A DNA stretch of 21,488 bases from Oscillospiraceae bacterium (GCA_024690695.1 JAILOS010000043.1:1-21488), one strand, 5' to 3'; positions 1-8,955 are shown, counted from the stretch's first letter. A program made the numbers and translations. Notes: a model not told the origin generated them from the letters alone.

Positions 1-171
1 ATCCACTACTCGACATTTGACGCCGCCAAGCGCAGATGCGGGCAGCTGTCCGTTGACACGATCGAGCGCGTATGCGATACGCTTCAGATTCCGGTCTATG
101 CGTTCTTCATGACGGAAGAGGAACGGAAAGAGATCGAGCAGCGGCCAAATAAGGTAACAACCGCACAGTGA
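1..171 (+). CDS. C-terminal end of a small XRE-type helix-turn-helix protein (partial)
   Basis: The open frame enters at base 1 and stops at TGA 169-171, leaving 56 residues; the start lies outside the window. The visible part contains STFDAAKRRCGQLSVDTIER followed by VCDTLQIPVYAFF. This matches the last recognition and packing helices of short Cro/CI-type (XRE) domains, in which a line like 'T(L/I)xRIxxxLxIPxxxFF' closes the fold. A charged tail (MTEEERKEIEQRPNK) follows. The protein is probably a small DNA-binding regulator of about 80-110 residues. Its target is unknown. A GC-rich hairpin follows directly. Confidence is moderate because only the C-terminal half is visible. Confidence 0.6.
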   Translation: MHYSTFDAAKRRCGQLSVDTIERVCDTLQIPVYAFFMTEEERKEIEQRPNKVTTAQ

Positions 172-178
172 AGGAAAT

Positions 179-203
179 GCCCGCCTCGAAAACCGAGGCG
201 GGC
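179..203 (+). terminator. GC-rich hairpin after the XRE gene
   Basis: A perfect 10-bp stem, GCCCGCCTCG (179-188) and CGAGGCGGGC (194-203), has a 5-nt loop and lies 7 nt after the stop codon. The downstream bases are aaactaat rather than a T-run, so intrinsic termination is only tentative. Confidence 0.4.
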
Positions 204-403
204 AAACTAATATGAATGGGATCGGGCTGCGAAACCGACAAATGAACGGGGACCAATCTTGACAAGCAACGTCTCTGAACGGACAGAGACTGCTTTTCAG
301 GGGAGACCCCTGAGACCCCGGTTCAAGAAATTCAGCGATGAATGCCCTGCCTTAACATCCGTTTTCCTCAGGCGGAAAGGGCCAACTGCCCCGACGATAA
401 TAT
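204..403. other. Intergenic region between convergent genes, with a small hairpin
   Basis: No convincing coding sequence is seen here. An inverted repeat GTCTCTG (271-277) / CAGAGAC (284-290) is followed by tgctttt and could act as a weak terminator on the plus strand. A GGGG-aga-CCCC stretch lies nearby, around 301-309. No clear T-tailed terminator is visible for the minus-strand operon that ends at 404. Confidence 0.4.
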
Positions 404-751
404 TCAGTCCTCACAGATACGCGCCAGCTCATCGCGGGCAACACGGATTTTCCCGATCAGCGCCGAATAATCCATCTGAGTTCTTGCGCGTAACAGCTCC
501 GTAATCTCGCAGACAGGCGCGAAAATCGGCGTCAGGGACAGATTGCCGGTGCTGCCCTTGAGCGCGTGGGCAGCCGCAAAGGCGGCGTCGAGATCCCCGT
601 CTTCCATTGCATCGTTCAGCTTCTGAAAATTGGGATCTCCGGGGATCATTTTCACCAGACGGAAATAAAAACTCTCATTGTTCATGCAGCGCTGCAGTCC
701 CTCGGTTATATTGGCGCCATAAGCTTTCAGCTCGTCGATTGTCATTTTCAT
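404..751 (-). CDS. Free-standing histidine phosphotransfer (Hpt) protein
   Basis: This 115-residue protein is essentially one Hpt four-helix domain. The phosphoacceptor motif AHALKGSTGNLSL places the phosphorylated histidine at residue 62, with the usual Lys and Gly at +3 and +4. No kinase or receiver domain is attached. It should therefore shuttle phosphate between receiver domains in the cytoplasm, most simply between the hybrid kinase encoded at 4222-6762 and the REC-GGDEF-EAL protein encoded just upstream at 792-3020. It is the last gene of the minus-strand operon, starting 40 nt after the EAL gene. The AGGAG ribosome site (756-760) is 4 nt from the first ATG (751) and 10 nt from a second in-frame ATG at 745, so the protein may begin two residues later. 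Family assignment is secure; partners are inferred from position. Confidence 0.88.
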   Translation of the reverse strand: MKMTIDELKAYGANITEGLQRCMNNESFYFRLVKMIPGDPNFQKLNDAMEDGDLDAAFAAAHALKGSTGNLSLTPIFAPVCEITELLRARTQMDYSALIGKIRVARDELARICED

Positions 752-791
752 TTTTCTCCTTTTCCCAAATCATAACACGCCTATCGATGAT

Positions 792-3020
792 TTAATACAA
801 GGCATATCCCGCCGTCCGTATCTCCTTCATGCGCTCCAACGCAGTCTCGGCATCCTGAAAAACGTCTCCCTCCGGTTTGTTCCGGTCTGAGAAAGCAACA
901 CCCACACTCAGCGAGATCGGCGCGAGCCCGTCGGGGTTTTCCCACAGCTCGAAGTTGATATGGTCTATTTTTGTCGTAACCAGATTCCTGCCCTTGCTGC
1001 CCAGGCTCGTCATGATGATGACGAATTTATCCTCCCTCAGACGGCATATTTGATCCATGCTCCGAAAGTTGCCGCGAAGTACATCGGCTACCCTGCGTAC
1101 CATGTGATCCACATACTCCTGACCGTTTTCCTGGCGCAAAGCGGAATAGTTGTCAATCTCTGCCGCCAGAACGGCAATCTGTTTATGTTCATTGCCATGG
1201 AACAGAAGATCAAAGGCGTTGCTGTTATAGAACCCCGTTACGGCGTCGTGAAGCGAGTCATAGGAGAATCTGTCATGATCCTGCCGGGGCTTCCGGTCCG
1301 AATCTGTTTGATGCATCGGCTTCCAGTTTTCTACTATATAAACTTCAAACTCATTTGCCGGAAGCGGACGCGAGAAATAGTAACCCTGAACGATGTCACA
1401 GCCCATCATCTTGAGCGTAAGCATCTGTTCCTCGGTTTCTACTCCCTCAGCAATGGTTGGAACCTCGAAATTCTCTGCCAGTTGGATCATGACTTCCAAC
1501 AGCCGGGTATCCTTCTTCTGCTTGAAAGCGTTACGGATGAACTGCATATCCAGCTTCAGCGCATCAATTGGCAAAGAGGAAAGCATGCCGAGGGAAGAGT
1601 ATCCGGAGCCAAAGTCATCCATCTCAATGCGGAAGCCAATCTGCCGCAGCTGGTTGACCTTTTCGATAATCTGCTCAGCGTTTTCGGTATAAGCGGATTC
1701 CGTGATTTCCAAAAGCAATTCGCTGGAGCTCAACCCGTTTTCCGACACGATGCTCTGCAGCTTGTCCACGAGAGAGGGATCAAGCAGATCCACGCGGGAA
1801 ACGTTGACCGACACAGGCAAAGAAATGCCGAGACGTTCCTTCCATGCGCGCACATGTGCGGCTGCGTCCGACCAGACAAATCGGTCCAGCTTCTGTATCA
1901 GACCGTTCTTTTCAAACAGTGGGATAAAAACGCCGGGACTGATCATGCCCAGACCTGGATGCTTCCAGCGTACCACGGCCTCGGCGCTGCAGAGAACCGG
2001 ATCGTTTGGCCGGACATCGAACTTTGGCTGATAAAACACTTGAAACTGCTTCTCCCGAATGGCTGTCGGGAAGTCCTCAATCAGTTGTTCAGAGAGCAGC
2101 TCTGCCTCGCGCATTGTGCTGTCATACAACCCGATTGCATCGGCAAAATTACCTCTGACAGTGTCGGCGGCCATCTTTGCCCTGTCAAAGCGTCGCTCGA
2201 TATCCAGCGTCTTGTCTACATCTGCATAGACGCCCATCCGGATGCGGAGGCGGTTTTCGTGTTGGCCATCCCCCGGCATGATAATACTGGTGCTGTCAAG
2301 GATCACATCGTAATCCTCACGATGGGGACAGTAAATCAGGAAGGTATCCGCCTCGCCGCGGCATACAATGCCGCCCGTTTCCCTGACCGCCCCCCGCACA
2401 CGTTCCGCCACCTGCCGAAGCACCTCATCGCCATAGCTTTTTCCAAAACGGTCGTTGATGGTACGGAAATGGTTAATGTTCAGCATGATCGCGTCAGTTG
2501 GAGCATCCTTATGATAGGCATCCAATTGGGCGGCATAGCGATAGAAAAACTCAATATTATACAGTCCCGTCAGATGGTCTCGCTCTGTCCATCGCAGAAT
2601 ATCCCTGTCCTCCGACAGTTCTATTGTCCGGAGGATGCGGGCAAGAATGACTTTTTGCTGGGGATAGGGCTTGGGAATAAAGTCGATCGCTCCCAGCGTA
2701 AGACTTTCTACCTCGGCTTCACTGTCGGCAGTCATTACGATCACAGGCAAACGGTTAAGCAGAGGATCTTCTTTCATCCTGTGCAGAACATCCAGACCGT
2801 GGATATCCGGCAGGTTCAGATCCAACAGGATCAGGCTGATCGTTTCGTATTGGGCACTGACGATTTCCAGCGCTTCTGTCCCGGTAAACGCCTGAATGAC
2901 TTCATACGTGTCGCTGATCAGCGCCTTTAGAACCTCCTGATTGATGAACTCATCTTCAACCACGAGGATTCGTCTTTTTTCAGCAGAAGGATTAAATGTG
3001 TTTCTTTGTTCCGGCATCAT
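792..3020 (-). CDS. Response regulator with degenerate GGDEF, EAL phosphodiesterase and second degenerate GGDEF domains
   Basis: This 742-residue cytoplasmic protein has four domains. The REC domain (about 16-135) has acceptor Asp67 in LILLDLNLPD and Lys117 in FIPKPY. GGDEF 1 (about 145-302) has a motif decayed to RGEAD (221-225). The EAL domain (about 312-563) reads EAV at 347-349. GGDEF 2 (about 586-742) has a motif decayed to LREDK. EAL catalytic and metal residues are present: Glu347, Asn406, Glu438, Asp468, Asp469, Lys489, Glu525, Glu528, Gln545, and loop DDFGSGYSSL. The protein should hydrolyse c-di-GMP to pGpG under phosphorylation control, and the GGDEF domains can at most bind GTP or ligand. 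The start is ATG 3020 because GGGAG lies just upstream and earlier in-frame codons overlap the preceding gene, which ends 10 nt before. The first half is clearly paralogous to that preceding gene. Confidence 0.9.
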   Translation of the reverse strand: MMPEQRNTFNPSAEKRRILVVEDEFINQEVLKALISDTYEVIQAFTGTEALEIVSAQYETISLILLDLNLPDIHGLDVLHRMKEDPLLNRLPVIVMTADSEAEVESLTLGAIDFIPKPYPQQKVILARILRTIELSEDRDILRWTERDHLTGLYNIEFFYRYAAQLDAYHKDAPTDAIMLNINHFRTINDRFGKSYGDEVLRQVAERVRGAVRETGGIVCRGEADTFLIYCPHREDYDVILDSTSIIMPGDGQHENRLRIRMGVYADVDKTLDIERRFDRAKMAADTVRGNFADAIGLYDSTMREAELLSEQLIEDFPTAIREKQFQVFYQPKFDVRPNDPVLCSAEAVVRWKHPGLGMISPGVFIPLFEKNGLIQKLDRFVWSDAAAHVRAWKERLGISLPVSVNVSRVDLLDPSLVDKLQSIVSENGLSSSELLLEITESAYTENAEQIIEKVNQLRQIGFRIEMDDFGSGYSSLGMLSSLPIDALKLDMQFIRNAFKQKKDTRLLEVMIQLAENFEVPTIAEGVETEEQMLTLKMMGCDIVQGYYFSRPLPANEFEVYIVENWKPMHQTDSDRKPRQDHDRFSYDSLHDAVTGFYNSNAFDLLFHGNEHKQIAVLAAEIDNYSALRQENGQEYVDHMVRRVADVLRGNFRSMDQICRLREDKFVIIMTSLGSKGRNLVTTKIDHINFELWENPDGLAPISLSVGVAFSDRNKPEGDVFQDAETALERMKEIRTAGYALY

Positions 3021-3030
3021 GTCTCTCTCC

Positions 3031-3801
3031 CTATTGCACTTCTTTGGGTCCTTGCATATCCGCATCAAAGATTCCAACAGACGATTCTGTGGCTGCCCCG
3101 ACAGCACCTGCCGCAGCTCTGGCGTTTTCAAATCTGCGTTCAATGTCCAGTTTTTTATCTGCAGCAGGATAAACACCTATCCTCAGCCGCACCTGGCCGG
3201 CGGAGGACTCATCCACGGTCAGATTATCTGACAGACGGGCCAAAAGCCCCGGGTAGTCCTCCCGATGGGGGCAGTAGATCAGGAAAGTGTCTTCACCCTG
3301 ACGGCTGCCTACGCCGCCGATCTCCCGCGAGAGGGTTCTCAATCGTTCGCCAATGCTTCGAAGCACTTTGTCGCCACAGGTCTTCCCGTGCTTTTCGATA
3401 ATCGCCCGGAAGTTGTCCACACGCACCGCCACGGCGTCCATAGGTACATCCCAGTCGTTCTGGTCGAACATCTGCACGTAGCGGCGGAAGTAGTCAATAT
3501 TGAACAGCATGGTAAGACTGTCACGCTCGGTAGCGCGGATGATATCACGGTCTTCAGCCAGCTCGATGCACTTGTTGACCCGGGACCGAATGATCTCCGC
3601 CTTGGGATAGGGCTTGGAGACAAAGTCCATGACGCCAAGATTGAGACACTCCAGCTCGGCATCCTGGTCTGTGGTCATAACGATAACGGGAATATCCCGG
3701 ATATTCTCGTCGTTTTTCATGGTTTTCAGCACATCGATACCACTGAGACGGGGCATCAGCAGGTCAAGCAGGATCAGGGCTAGATCGTCCTTCCTGTGCA
3801 T
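3031..3801 (-). CDS. REC-GGDEF response regulator lacking the N-terminal half of its receiver domain
   Basis: This 256-residue frame begins inside a receiver domain. Only strands from the acceptor Asp13 (ALILLDLLMP) onward remain, with Lys in FVSKPYP. The first two beta-alpha units and the acidic pair that binds Mg2+ are missing, so normal phosphorylation is unlikely. A GGDEF-type domain (about 86-245) follows, with the motif replaced by RQGED and therefore probably inactive as a cyclase. The protein closely parallels the first half of the downstream EAL protein, sharing TFLIYCPHREDY and LDIERRF, so the two are tandem paralogues; this copy has no EAL domain. The first in-frame ATG (3801) lies only 15 nt after a stop in this frame and has no ribosome binding site. 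The sequence upstream is a signal-peptide remnant in another frame. This is probably a deletion-damaged gene. Confidence 0.7.
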   Translation of the reverse strand: MHRKDDLALILLDLLMPRLSGIDVLKTMKNDENIRDIPVIVMTTDQDAELECLNLGVMDFVSKPYPKAEIIRSRVNKCIELAEDRDIIRATERDSLTMLFNIDYFRRYVQMFDQNDWDVPMDAVAVRVDNFRAIIEKHGKTCGDKVLRSIGERLRTLSREIGGVGSRQGEDTFLIYCPHREDYPGLLARLSDNLTVDESSAGQVRLRIGVYPAADKKLDIERRFENARAAAGAVGAATESSVGIFDADMQGPKEVQ

Positions 3802-3889
3802 AGGCTGTTAACGGCATGATCAGACTCAATGCCATCAATATGCACAAGAGAAACGCCGGAATCCTTGTATTTTTTGCATAAGAGACCAT
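3764..3889 (-). pseudogene. Signal-peptide remnant of a lost exported or membrane sensor protein
   Basis: From ATG 3889 the frame encodes a textbook secretion signal: basic N-region (YAKNTR), hydrophobic core (IPAFLLCILMALSLIMPL) and an AYA cleavage site before QEG. It then runs only about 10 more residues before TGA at 3764-3766. The last part overlaps, in another frame, the start of the truncated receiver domain encoded to 3031. In related signalling loci such leaders precede extracellular solute-binding or sensor domains; that an ectodomain was lost here is inference. A strong minus-strand promoter lies upstream (4018-4047), so the leader is probably still transcribed. A GGGGG stretch precedes the ATG, a weak ribosome site. 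Confidence 0.55.
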
Positions 3890-4017
3890 TGCCCCCGGCT
3901 TTTCAGCAATTCCGGCCTGTGACACGCCGCCTTCTTTGCGCTTTGTTTTCAGGTCCAATTCCACATTGTTCAGCAGCAAAATGGCACCTCTCTCAACAAT
4001 CAACCGATAGCTGAAAT

Positions 4018-4047
4018 ATTATACCACGCAGGCGAGTTCTTTTTCAA
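4018..4047 (-). promoter_or_regulatory. Sigma-70/A-type promoter for the minus-strand signalling operon
   Basis: Read on the minus strand, TTGAAA (4042-4047) and TATAAT (4018-4023) are separated by 18 bp. The -10 box matches the consensus fully and the -35 box matches at four of six positions. It faces the signal-peptide remnant and the REC-GGDEF, EAL and Hpt genes. Confidence 0.65.
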
Positions 4048-4107
4048 TCTCTATAACGAAAAAAACGCCCTGCTTCCTGATTCCCCGAATCTCTGTACAT
4101 AATCCAG

Positions 4108-4136
4108 TTGAAATCAGTCAAAAAACAGAGTACAAT
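4108..4136 (+). promoter_or_regulatory. Sigma-70/A-type promoter for the hybrid kinase and solute-binding protein genes
   Basis: TTGAAA (4108-4113) and TACAAT (4131-4136) are separated by 17 bp, about 85 bp before ATG 4222. It lies about 60 bp from the opposite-facing promoter at 4018-4047, so a regulator bound between them could act on both operons. Confidence 0.6.
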
Positions 4137-4221
4137 ATAACCGAAGAGAATCCCGATACGCGTCGTTCGCCTGCAGATGTGCCGGCTCGTTTGGAAATGA
4201 GATGCGGGGGCAGAAAGCGCT

Positions 4222-6762
4222 ATGAAAAAAACCTGGGTCATTCTGGTCAATATATTCATTATGGTCGTAATGCTGACCTTCGTGGTTCTGAATTCCAACT
4301 ACGAGGGCAGAGTTGCGGCCCAAAGGCAAATAGAGCATTTTGAAAATACCACGATCACAATGGAGCATGTCACGGAGAATTATCTGTAGGGTGAACAGCG
4401 TATCTGTGACGTTTGGGCTCGCTTTATCAACAGCAAGGACATGACCATCGAAGACGCTGCCTCCTTCATTCGGATCTCTCATGTGCTGCCGAACGCTTCC
4501 GCGCATATCGTTTATCCTGATACGCTCACCGGACTGTCTACCAGAGCGAGAACGGATGATCCCGGTAATTATTTCGTCTCGTATAAACAGATCGGTTTTT
4601 TGAACGATGTGAGCTGGATCAATACTACTATAGGGGAATCCATCAATATTTCCCGTGCTTACACGAACCCGGTCAACGGCGAACAGTCCATCGCTTTTTG
4701 TAATGATATTACCCTCCACGATCCGGAGACCGGAGCCACACGGGACGCAATTCTGCTGCGTGTGCTGCCGATTTCAGAACTGGAGCAAAAATGGGTCTTC
4801 CCTCAGGAAGAGTTCGAAAATGCAGAGTTTTCCTTGATCGACGCAAACGGAGATTACATCATCAAGGGGCATTCCTTCAAAAATTCCAGCTTCTTTGAGT
4901 TTTACAGATCCTACAACATCATAGACCCCGCCGCCGACGATGAGCTCTTCGGAAAAATCACGTCTTCAACAGGCTCTTTTACTATGCTTAATTCCCGCGG
5001 TGAGGAATGTATCCTCGCCCATACGCCGGTTGAGGCTGCGGAGGGATGGACGCTTCTCAGCTTCATGCCCATGAAGAATCTGCGTGTCAATACCGAAAAC
5101 TGGCTGTTGATCGGCTTCGTTTCTGCGGGTCTCCTGATACTGTTCGTATTCGATCTGGCAGTCATGCTTGATTTCAACAAAAAGCTCCAGGCGGCAGCCA
5201 GAGAAGCGGCGGCGGCGAACAAGGCAAAAAGCAATTTCCTCTCGACGATGTCTCATGATATCCGCACGCCGATGAACGCGATCATCGGCCTTACGACGAT
5301 CGCGGAAAAGAATCTCGGCGATACGGAATCGGTAAGAGAAAACCTGCGGAAGATCACGCTTGCCAGCAATCACCTGCTCACGCTGATCAACGACATTCTG
5401 GACATTTCCAAGGTCGAGAGCGGAAAGCTGACTCTCAGCCCGCAGACCTTCTCCATCGTCGAAACGGTGGAAAACCTCGTAAACATTTCCCAGCCCATGG
5501 TCAAGGAAAAAAACATCGATTTCAATTTCCGCGCCAGTGGGATGGGAAAAGAATATCTATATGCCGACCAGCTCAGACTGAATCAGGTCCTTATCAATAT
5601 CCTCTCCAACGCCGTCAAATACACCCCGCCGAGCGGGCATGTCAGCGTGGACATGCGCGAAGAGGAAAGCCAGACGCCCGGCTGCGTCCGACTGACCTAT
5701 ACCGTCGCCGATTCCGGCATCGGCATGAGTCCGGAATTTATGGCAAACATGTATCAGCCCTTTTCGCGCCAGACAGACAGCCGGGTGAACAGCATCCAGG
5801 GCACCGGGCTCGGCCTTGCCATCACGAAGCAAATGGTCGATCTGATGGGAGGCACCATCGACTGCCAGAGCGAACAGGGAAAAGGAACGACATTTACCGT
5901 AAAGCTGGATATCCCCATTGCAGATCGGCAGAGAGAAGATATGATGCTTGAGCCCATGGATGTTCTGATCGTCGATGACGATGAGATCTTTCTGGAGACC
6001 GCAGTCGATACGTTGGAGTCTCTCGGCTTGACAGCCGACCGTGCGGAAAGCGGCCTGGAAGCACTCGGCATGATCCTGCATCGGCACGAAACAGGACGGG
6101 ATTACGCGGTTGTGATCCTTGACTGGAAAATGCCGGATATCGACGGCGTTGAAACGATCCGCCGGATCCGCACGGAAGTGGATGCGAACATTCCCATTCT
6201 GCTGATATCCGCTTATGACTGGTCTGATATCGAGGACGCGGCGAAGGGAGCCGGAGCAAACGGCTTCGTCGGCAAGCCGTTGTTCCGATCCGTCCTTTAC
6301 GATAAAATCAACGAGCTCCTCGGGATGGAGGCAAAGTCCGTTGAACCGGAGAAGGACTATTCGGATCTGCAGGGAATGAACATTCTCATTGCGGAGGATA
6401 ATGATATCAACTGGGAGATCATTTCCACGATGCTCGGCATGTTCGGAATCACAACGGAGCGCGCCGAAAACGGACGCATCTGTGTGGAAAAAATGAGCCG
6501 GGCGGAAAAAGGCAGCTATGCGCTGATCTTCATGGATATACAGATGCCGGAGATGAACGGACTCGACGCCACAAGGAAAATCCGTGCGCTTGATGATCCG
6601 TGGGCGTCTTCCATACCGATCATAGCCATGACGGCGGACGCTTTCTCGGAAAACGTCACAGAGTGTCTGAACGCCGGCATGAACGGACATATCGCAAAAC
6701 CGGTAGACATTAACCTTGTCATAAAAGAAATTCGCCGAATGAAGGAGGAAAAAAGATCATGA
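4222..6762 (+). CDS. Membrane hybrid histidine kinase (sensor-HisKA-HATPase-REC-REC), interrupted by an in-frame amber codon
   Basis: The full frame is 846 codons from ATG 4222, with TAG at codon 56 (4387-4389); after it the frame is open from ATG 4441 to TGA 6762. Domains in full-length numbering: TM1 about 4-24; an extracellular Cache/PAS-like sensor about 25-290; TM2 about 294-316; HisKA with His345 in [11 protein letters not shown]; HATPase with N-box Asn463, DSGIG at 497 and GTGLGL near 527; REC1 with Asp634; REC2 with Asp772 and Lys826. Codons before the TAG encode a normal membrane helix, and the sequence after it continues the same protein, so the TAG looks like a point nonsense change, possibly GAG or CAG to TAG. 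Reinitiation at 4441 would lose TM1. The gene ends in a 4-bp ATGA overlap with the lipoprotein gene. A biological nonsense mutation and a sequencing error cannot be told apart here. Confidence 0.85.
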
Positions 6763-8048
6763 AGAAATTTCTTTGCGTTATTCTACTCATCAGCACACTG
6801 GTATCGCTGACGGCCTGCGGCGGGAAACCGCAGGAAGAAACCGCAGCCGAATTCAAGCCTTCCCTCGATACAGATACCAGCTGCAGCATCACGGTAGTCG
6901 GAAGCTACGACAACTTTGAGGCGCTGGAGGCCGAATTCGACAAGTTCAATGAGATCTATCCGAACGTGCAGCTGAGCTATGTGAAACTGGACGACTATAA
7001 CAACATCCTTGGCACAGCGTTGGAAAGCAATGACAAGCCCAACATTTTTTTCTCATACACCTGGATGATGGGAAATGAAAAATACGCTTCGGTATGCGCT
7101 CACATGGAGGAGCTCTCAGACCCCGCTTTGAAGCTGAATCTGGCCTGCATCCGCCCGGGCCTTCTCAATCAGGACGCAGAAGGCCATGTGTTTACGGTGC
7201 CGGTTTTCTCCAGGACCTACGGCATGCTGGTGAACAACGACCTGTTTGAAAAGGAAGGCCTCAGCATCCCGACCACATGGACAGAGCTGACAGCCGTATG
7301 CGAAGCCTTCCGCAGCAAGGGTTACGCCAGCCCTATGATGGGCTACAGTCTTAAATCGTCCGGCTGCTTCATGAATACGGTCGCTTATCCGTTGTTTGTC
7401 GCTGCGCTTGCCGATAATCCGGAAGCGCTTGCGCTCGCCAACGAGCTGGATCCTGCGGCCGGAGAATTCATGCGTCCGGCATTGGAAGCGGTGGAACAGC
7501 TGATTCGGAGCGGCTGCATCGATCTTGCGGAGTGCGACAAGATCGAGGACAACTATACCAAGGTGATCCTGCGCTTCTTTGAAGGCGACGTTCCGATGAT
7601 GATCTGCACAGGGGATACCGTGTCCGGAACCAAAAAACGGGAAAGTCAGTCCGAGGCGTTTTCCAAGGCGCCTTTCGATTACTCGTTTGCGCCGATCCCC
7701 CTGACAGACGACGGCGGATATTTCATCGACAGTCCTTCGATTCAGTTCTCTGTAAACAAAAACTGCGACAATCTGGATATGACCAATGAATTCCTGCGGT
7801 TTCTGATTACAGACGAAGAGCTCAGCGCGATGGCTTCCGTGAAGCGCCTGACAACACCCACAAACGACCTCTCCTTCGATGCGGTTTACGCGCCCTTCGG
7901 TCAGGTGCCCGCAGCGCGTACCATATCCCCGGAAGTGGTCGGCATCAAAGATCCTCTCACGGTTCAGATCCGTGTCGCGGCCTTCCAGGTGGGAAAAGGT
8001 GAGATCACCATAGACGAGGCTGTTGCCATGTACGGAAGCTTTTCATAA
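6759..8048 (+). CDS. Extracellular solute-binding lipoprotein, ABC sugar-binding (family 1) type
   Basis: This 429-residue protein begins with a lipoprotein signal ([20 protein letters not shown]). The lipobox Cys20 would be lipidated and anchored outside the membrane. The mature part has the features of family 1 carbohydrate-binding proteins: [20 protein letters not shown], then [12 protein letters not shown], and [24 protein letters not shown] with [14 protein letters not shown]. Its length is typical of the family. It starts inside the kinase stop codon (ATGA) with GGAGG 10 nt upstream, so translation is coupled to the kinase gene. No permease or ATPase genes are nearby, and a strong terminator follows at 8104-8156. 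It may therefore present ligand to the kinase sensor domain rather than feed a local transporter. The ligand is unknown. Confidence 0.88.
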   Translation: MKKFLCVILLISTLVSLTACGGKPQEETAAEFKPSLDTDTSCSITVVGSYDNFEALEAEFDKFNEIYPNVQLSYVKLDDYNNILGTALESNDKPNIFFSYTWMMGNEKYASVCAHMEELSDPALKLNLACIRPGLLNQDAEGHVFTVPVFSRTYGMLVNNDLFEKEGLSIPTTWTELTAVCEAFRSKGYASPMMGYSLKSSGCFMNTVAYPLFVAALADNPEALALANELDPAAGEFMRPALEAVEQLIRSGCIDLAECDKIEDNYTKVILRFFEGDVPMMICTGDTVSGTKKRESQSEAFSKAPFDYSFAPIPLTDDGGYFIDSPSIQFSVNKNCDNLDMTNEFLRFLITDEELSAMASVKRLTTPTNDLSFDAVYAPFGQVPAARTISPEVVGIKDPLTVQIRVAAFQVGKGEITIDEAVAMYGSFS

Positions 8049-8103
8049 AAGCTCATAAGCGGACATACATCCGTTTCCCGACGGCTTGGCCATGTATTGT
8101 GAG

Positions 8104-8156
8104 AGGCTGCCGGCAGGATAGACAGGAGAAGTCTATCCTACCGGCAGCCTTTTTTT
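8104..8156 (+). terminator. Strong intrinsic terminator after the solute-binding protein gene
   Basis: AGGCTGCCGG (8104-8113) pairs with CCGGCAGCCT (8141-8150), and AGGATAGAC (8115-8123) pairs with GTCTATCCT (8131-8139). There is one internal mismatch, a 7-nt loop and a run of seven T residues. It closes the kinase-lipoprotein operon. Confidence 0.9.
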
Positions 8157-8327
8157 GCTTTGCGGCTCTTTGCGAAAATGTTTGTACACATTCTGTGAAA
8201 AAGGGAGGAAAAACGATCGCTTTTTCGGTGCTAAGTGAGAGATGATCATCTCCGGATCAAAACCGAAGACGGAAACAGACAACCCAGCTTTTTCGTATCT
8301 GATGAAGGCTTGCTGTGCAGTCGGCTT

Positions 8328-8954
8328 TTACGCGCTGTTCACTTTTTCCGCTACCATGTCGGTGAGGGCGGACGCGAGCAGGAGGTGCGGATTCACCGCC
8401 GGGTCGATCCAGCGCTCCGCGTCCGCCTCCGGGAGGATCAGCGGCATCCGGTCGTGGAGACCCGCGACGCTTTCGCCCGGCTCCCGCGTCAGAATGACGA
8501 AGTGCGGATAGCCGTTCTCCAGCCGGTACAGGCCGCACAGACAGGTGAGCGCCTCGCCGCCGGGCATGACGGCGTATTTGCCGCCGGCCTTCATGCGCCC
8601 GCTCGCGGTCGGCAGGTGCTCCCATTCGTAATACCAGGAGGCCGGAACGATACAGCGGTGCATGGCCCAGCCCTCGCGAAAGCTCGGCTTTTCCGCGGCG
8701 GATTCCGAGCGCGCGTTGGCGATCACGCGGTCGATGCCCCGGACGTGATAGCCCCAGAGCATCGGGAAAACGGCCTTTTTTCCGCTTTTCCCGGAGGCGA
8801 TCACGGGAACGAGGGAATCGGGAAAGACCTCGCCCTCGGTGATCAGGGGCCTGGCGAGCTTTTCGATATTGTCCCGGTAGAGCTTCGAGCGCGCCGCGGC
8901 CTCGACGATCGGGCGCAGCGCCGGCGACATTTCCATATAATAGCGGCAGCACAT
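8328..8954 (-). CDS. SRAP-family protein (HMCES/YedK type), abasic-site DNA-protein crosslinker
   Basis: This 208-residue protein starts M-C-C-R-Y-Y. Family members use Cys2, exposed after Met removal, to crosslink covalently to abasic sites in single-stranded DNA, protecting the fork. Other family signatures are present: NARSES, CIVPASWYYEWE with its catalytic-pocket Glu, and LHDRMPLIL with the conserved His. The usual MCGRY start has Cys in place of Gly here. ATG 8954 is chosen because it puts Cys at position 2 and has GGAGG 9 nt upstream; a frame start at 8990 or 8963 would bury Cys2. The gene begins 1 nt after the YolD-like stop codon, so the two are coupled. As the last gene of the LexA-like/polymerase operon it fits a DNA-damage role. 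Confidence 0.92.
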   Translation of the reverse strand: MCCRYYMEMSPALRPIVEAAARSKLYRDNIEKLARPLITEGEVFPDSLVPVIASGKSGKKAVFPMLWGYHVRGIDRVIANARSESAAEKPSFREGWAMHRCIVPASWYYEWEHLPTASGRMKAGGKYAVMPGGEALTCLCGLYRLENGYPHFVILTREPGESVAGLHDRMPLILPEADAERWIDPAVNPHLLLASALTDMVAEKVNSA

Positions 8955-8955
8955 C

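Noticed and set aside
960..2930. A 656-codon open frame antisense to the REC-GGDEF-EAL gene
   Set aside because: It mirrors a gene with clear domains and catalytic residues, and its own translation shows no recognisable family; it is a reading-frame shadow.
8239..8252. Perfect palindrome GAGATGATCATCTC
   Set aside because: It lies downstream of two convergent genes with no promoter beside it, and a single 14-bp palindrome is not enough to call an operator.
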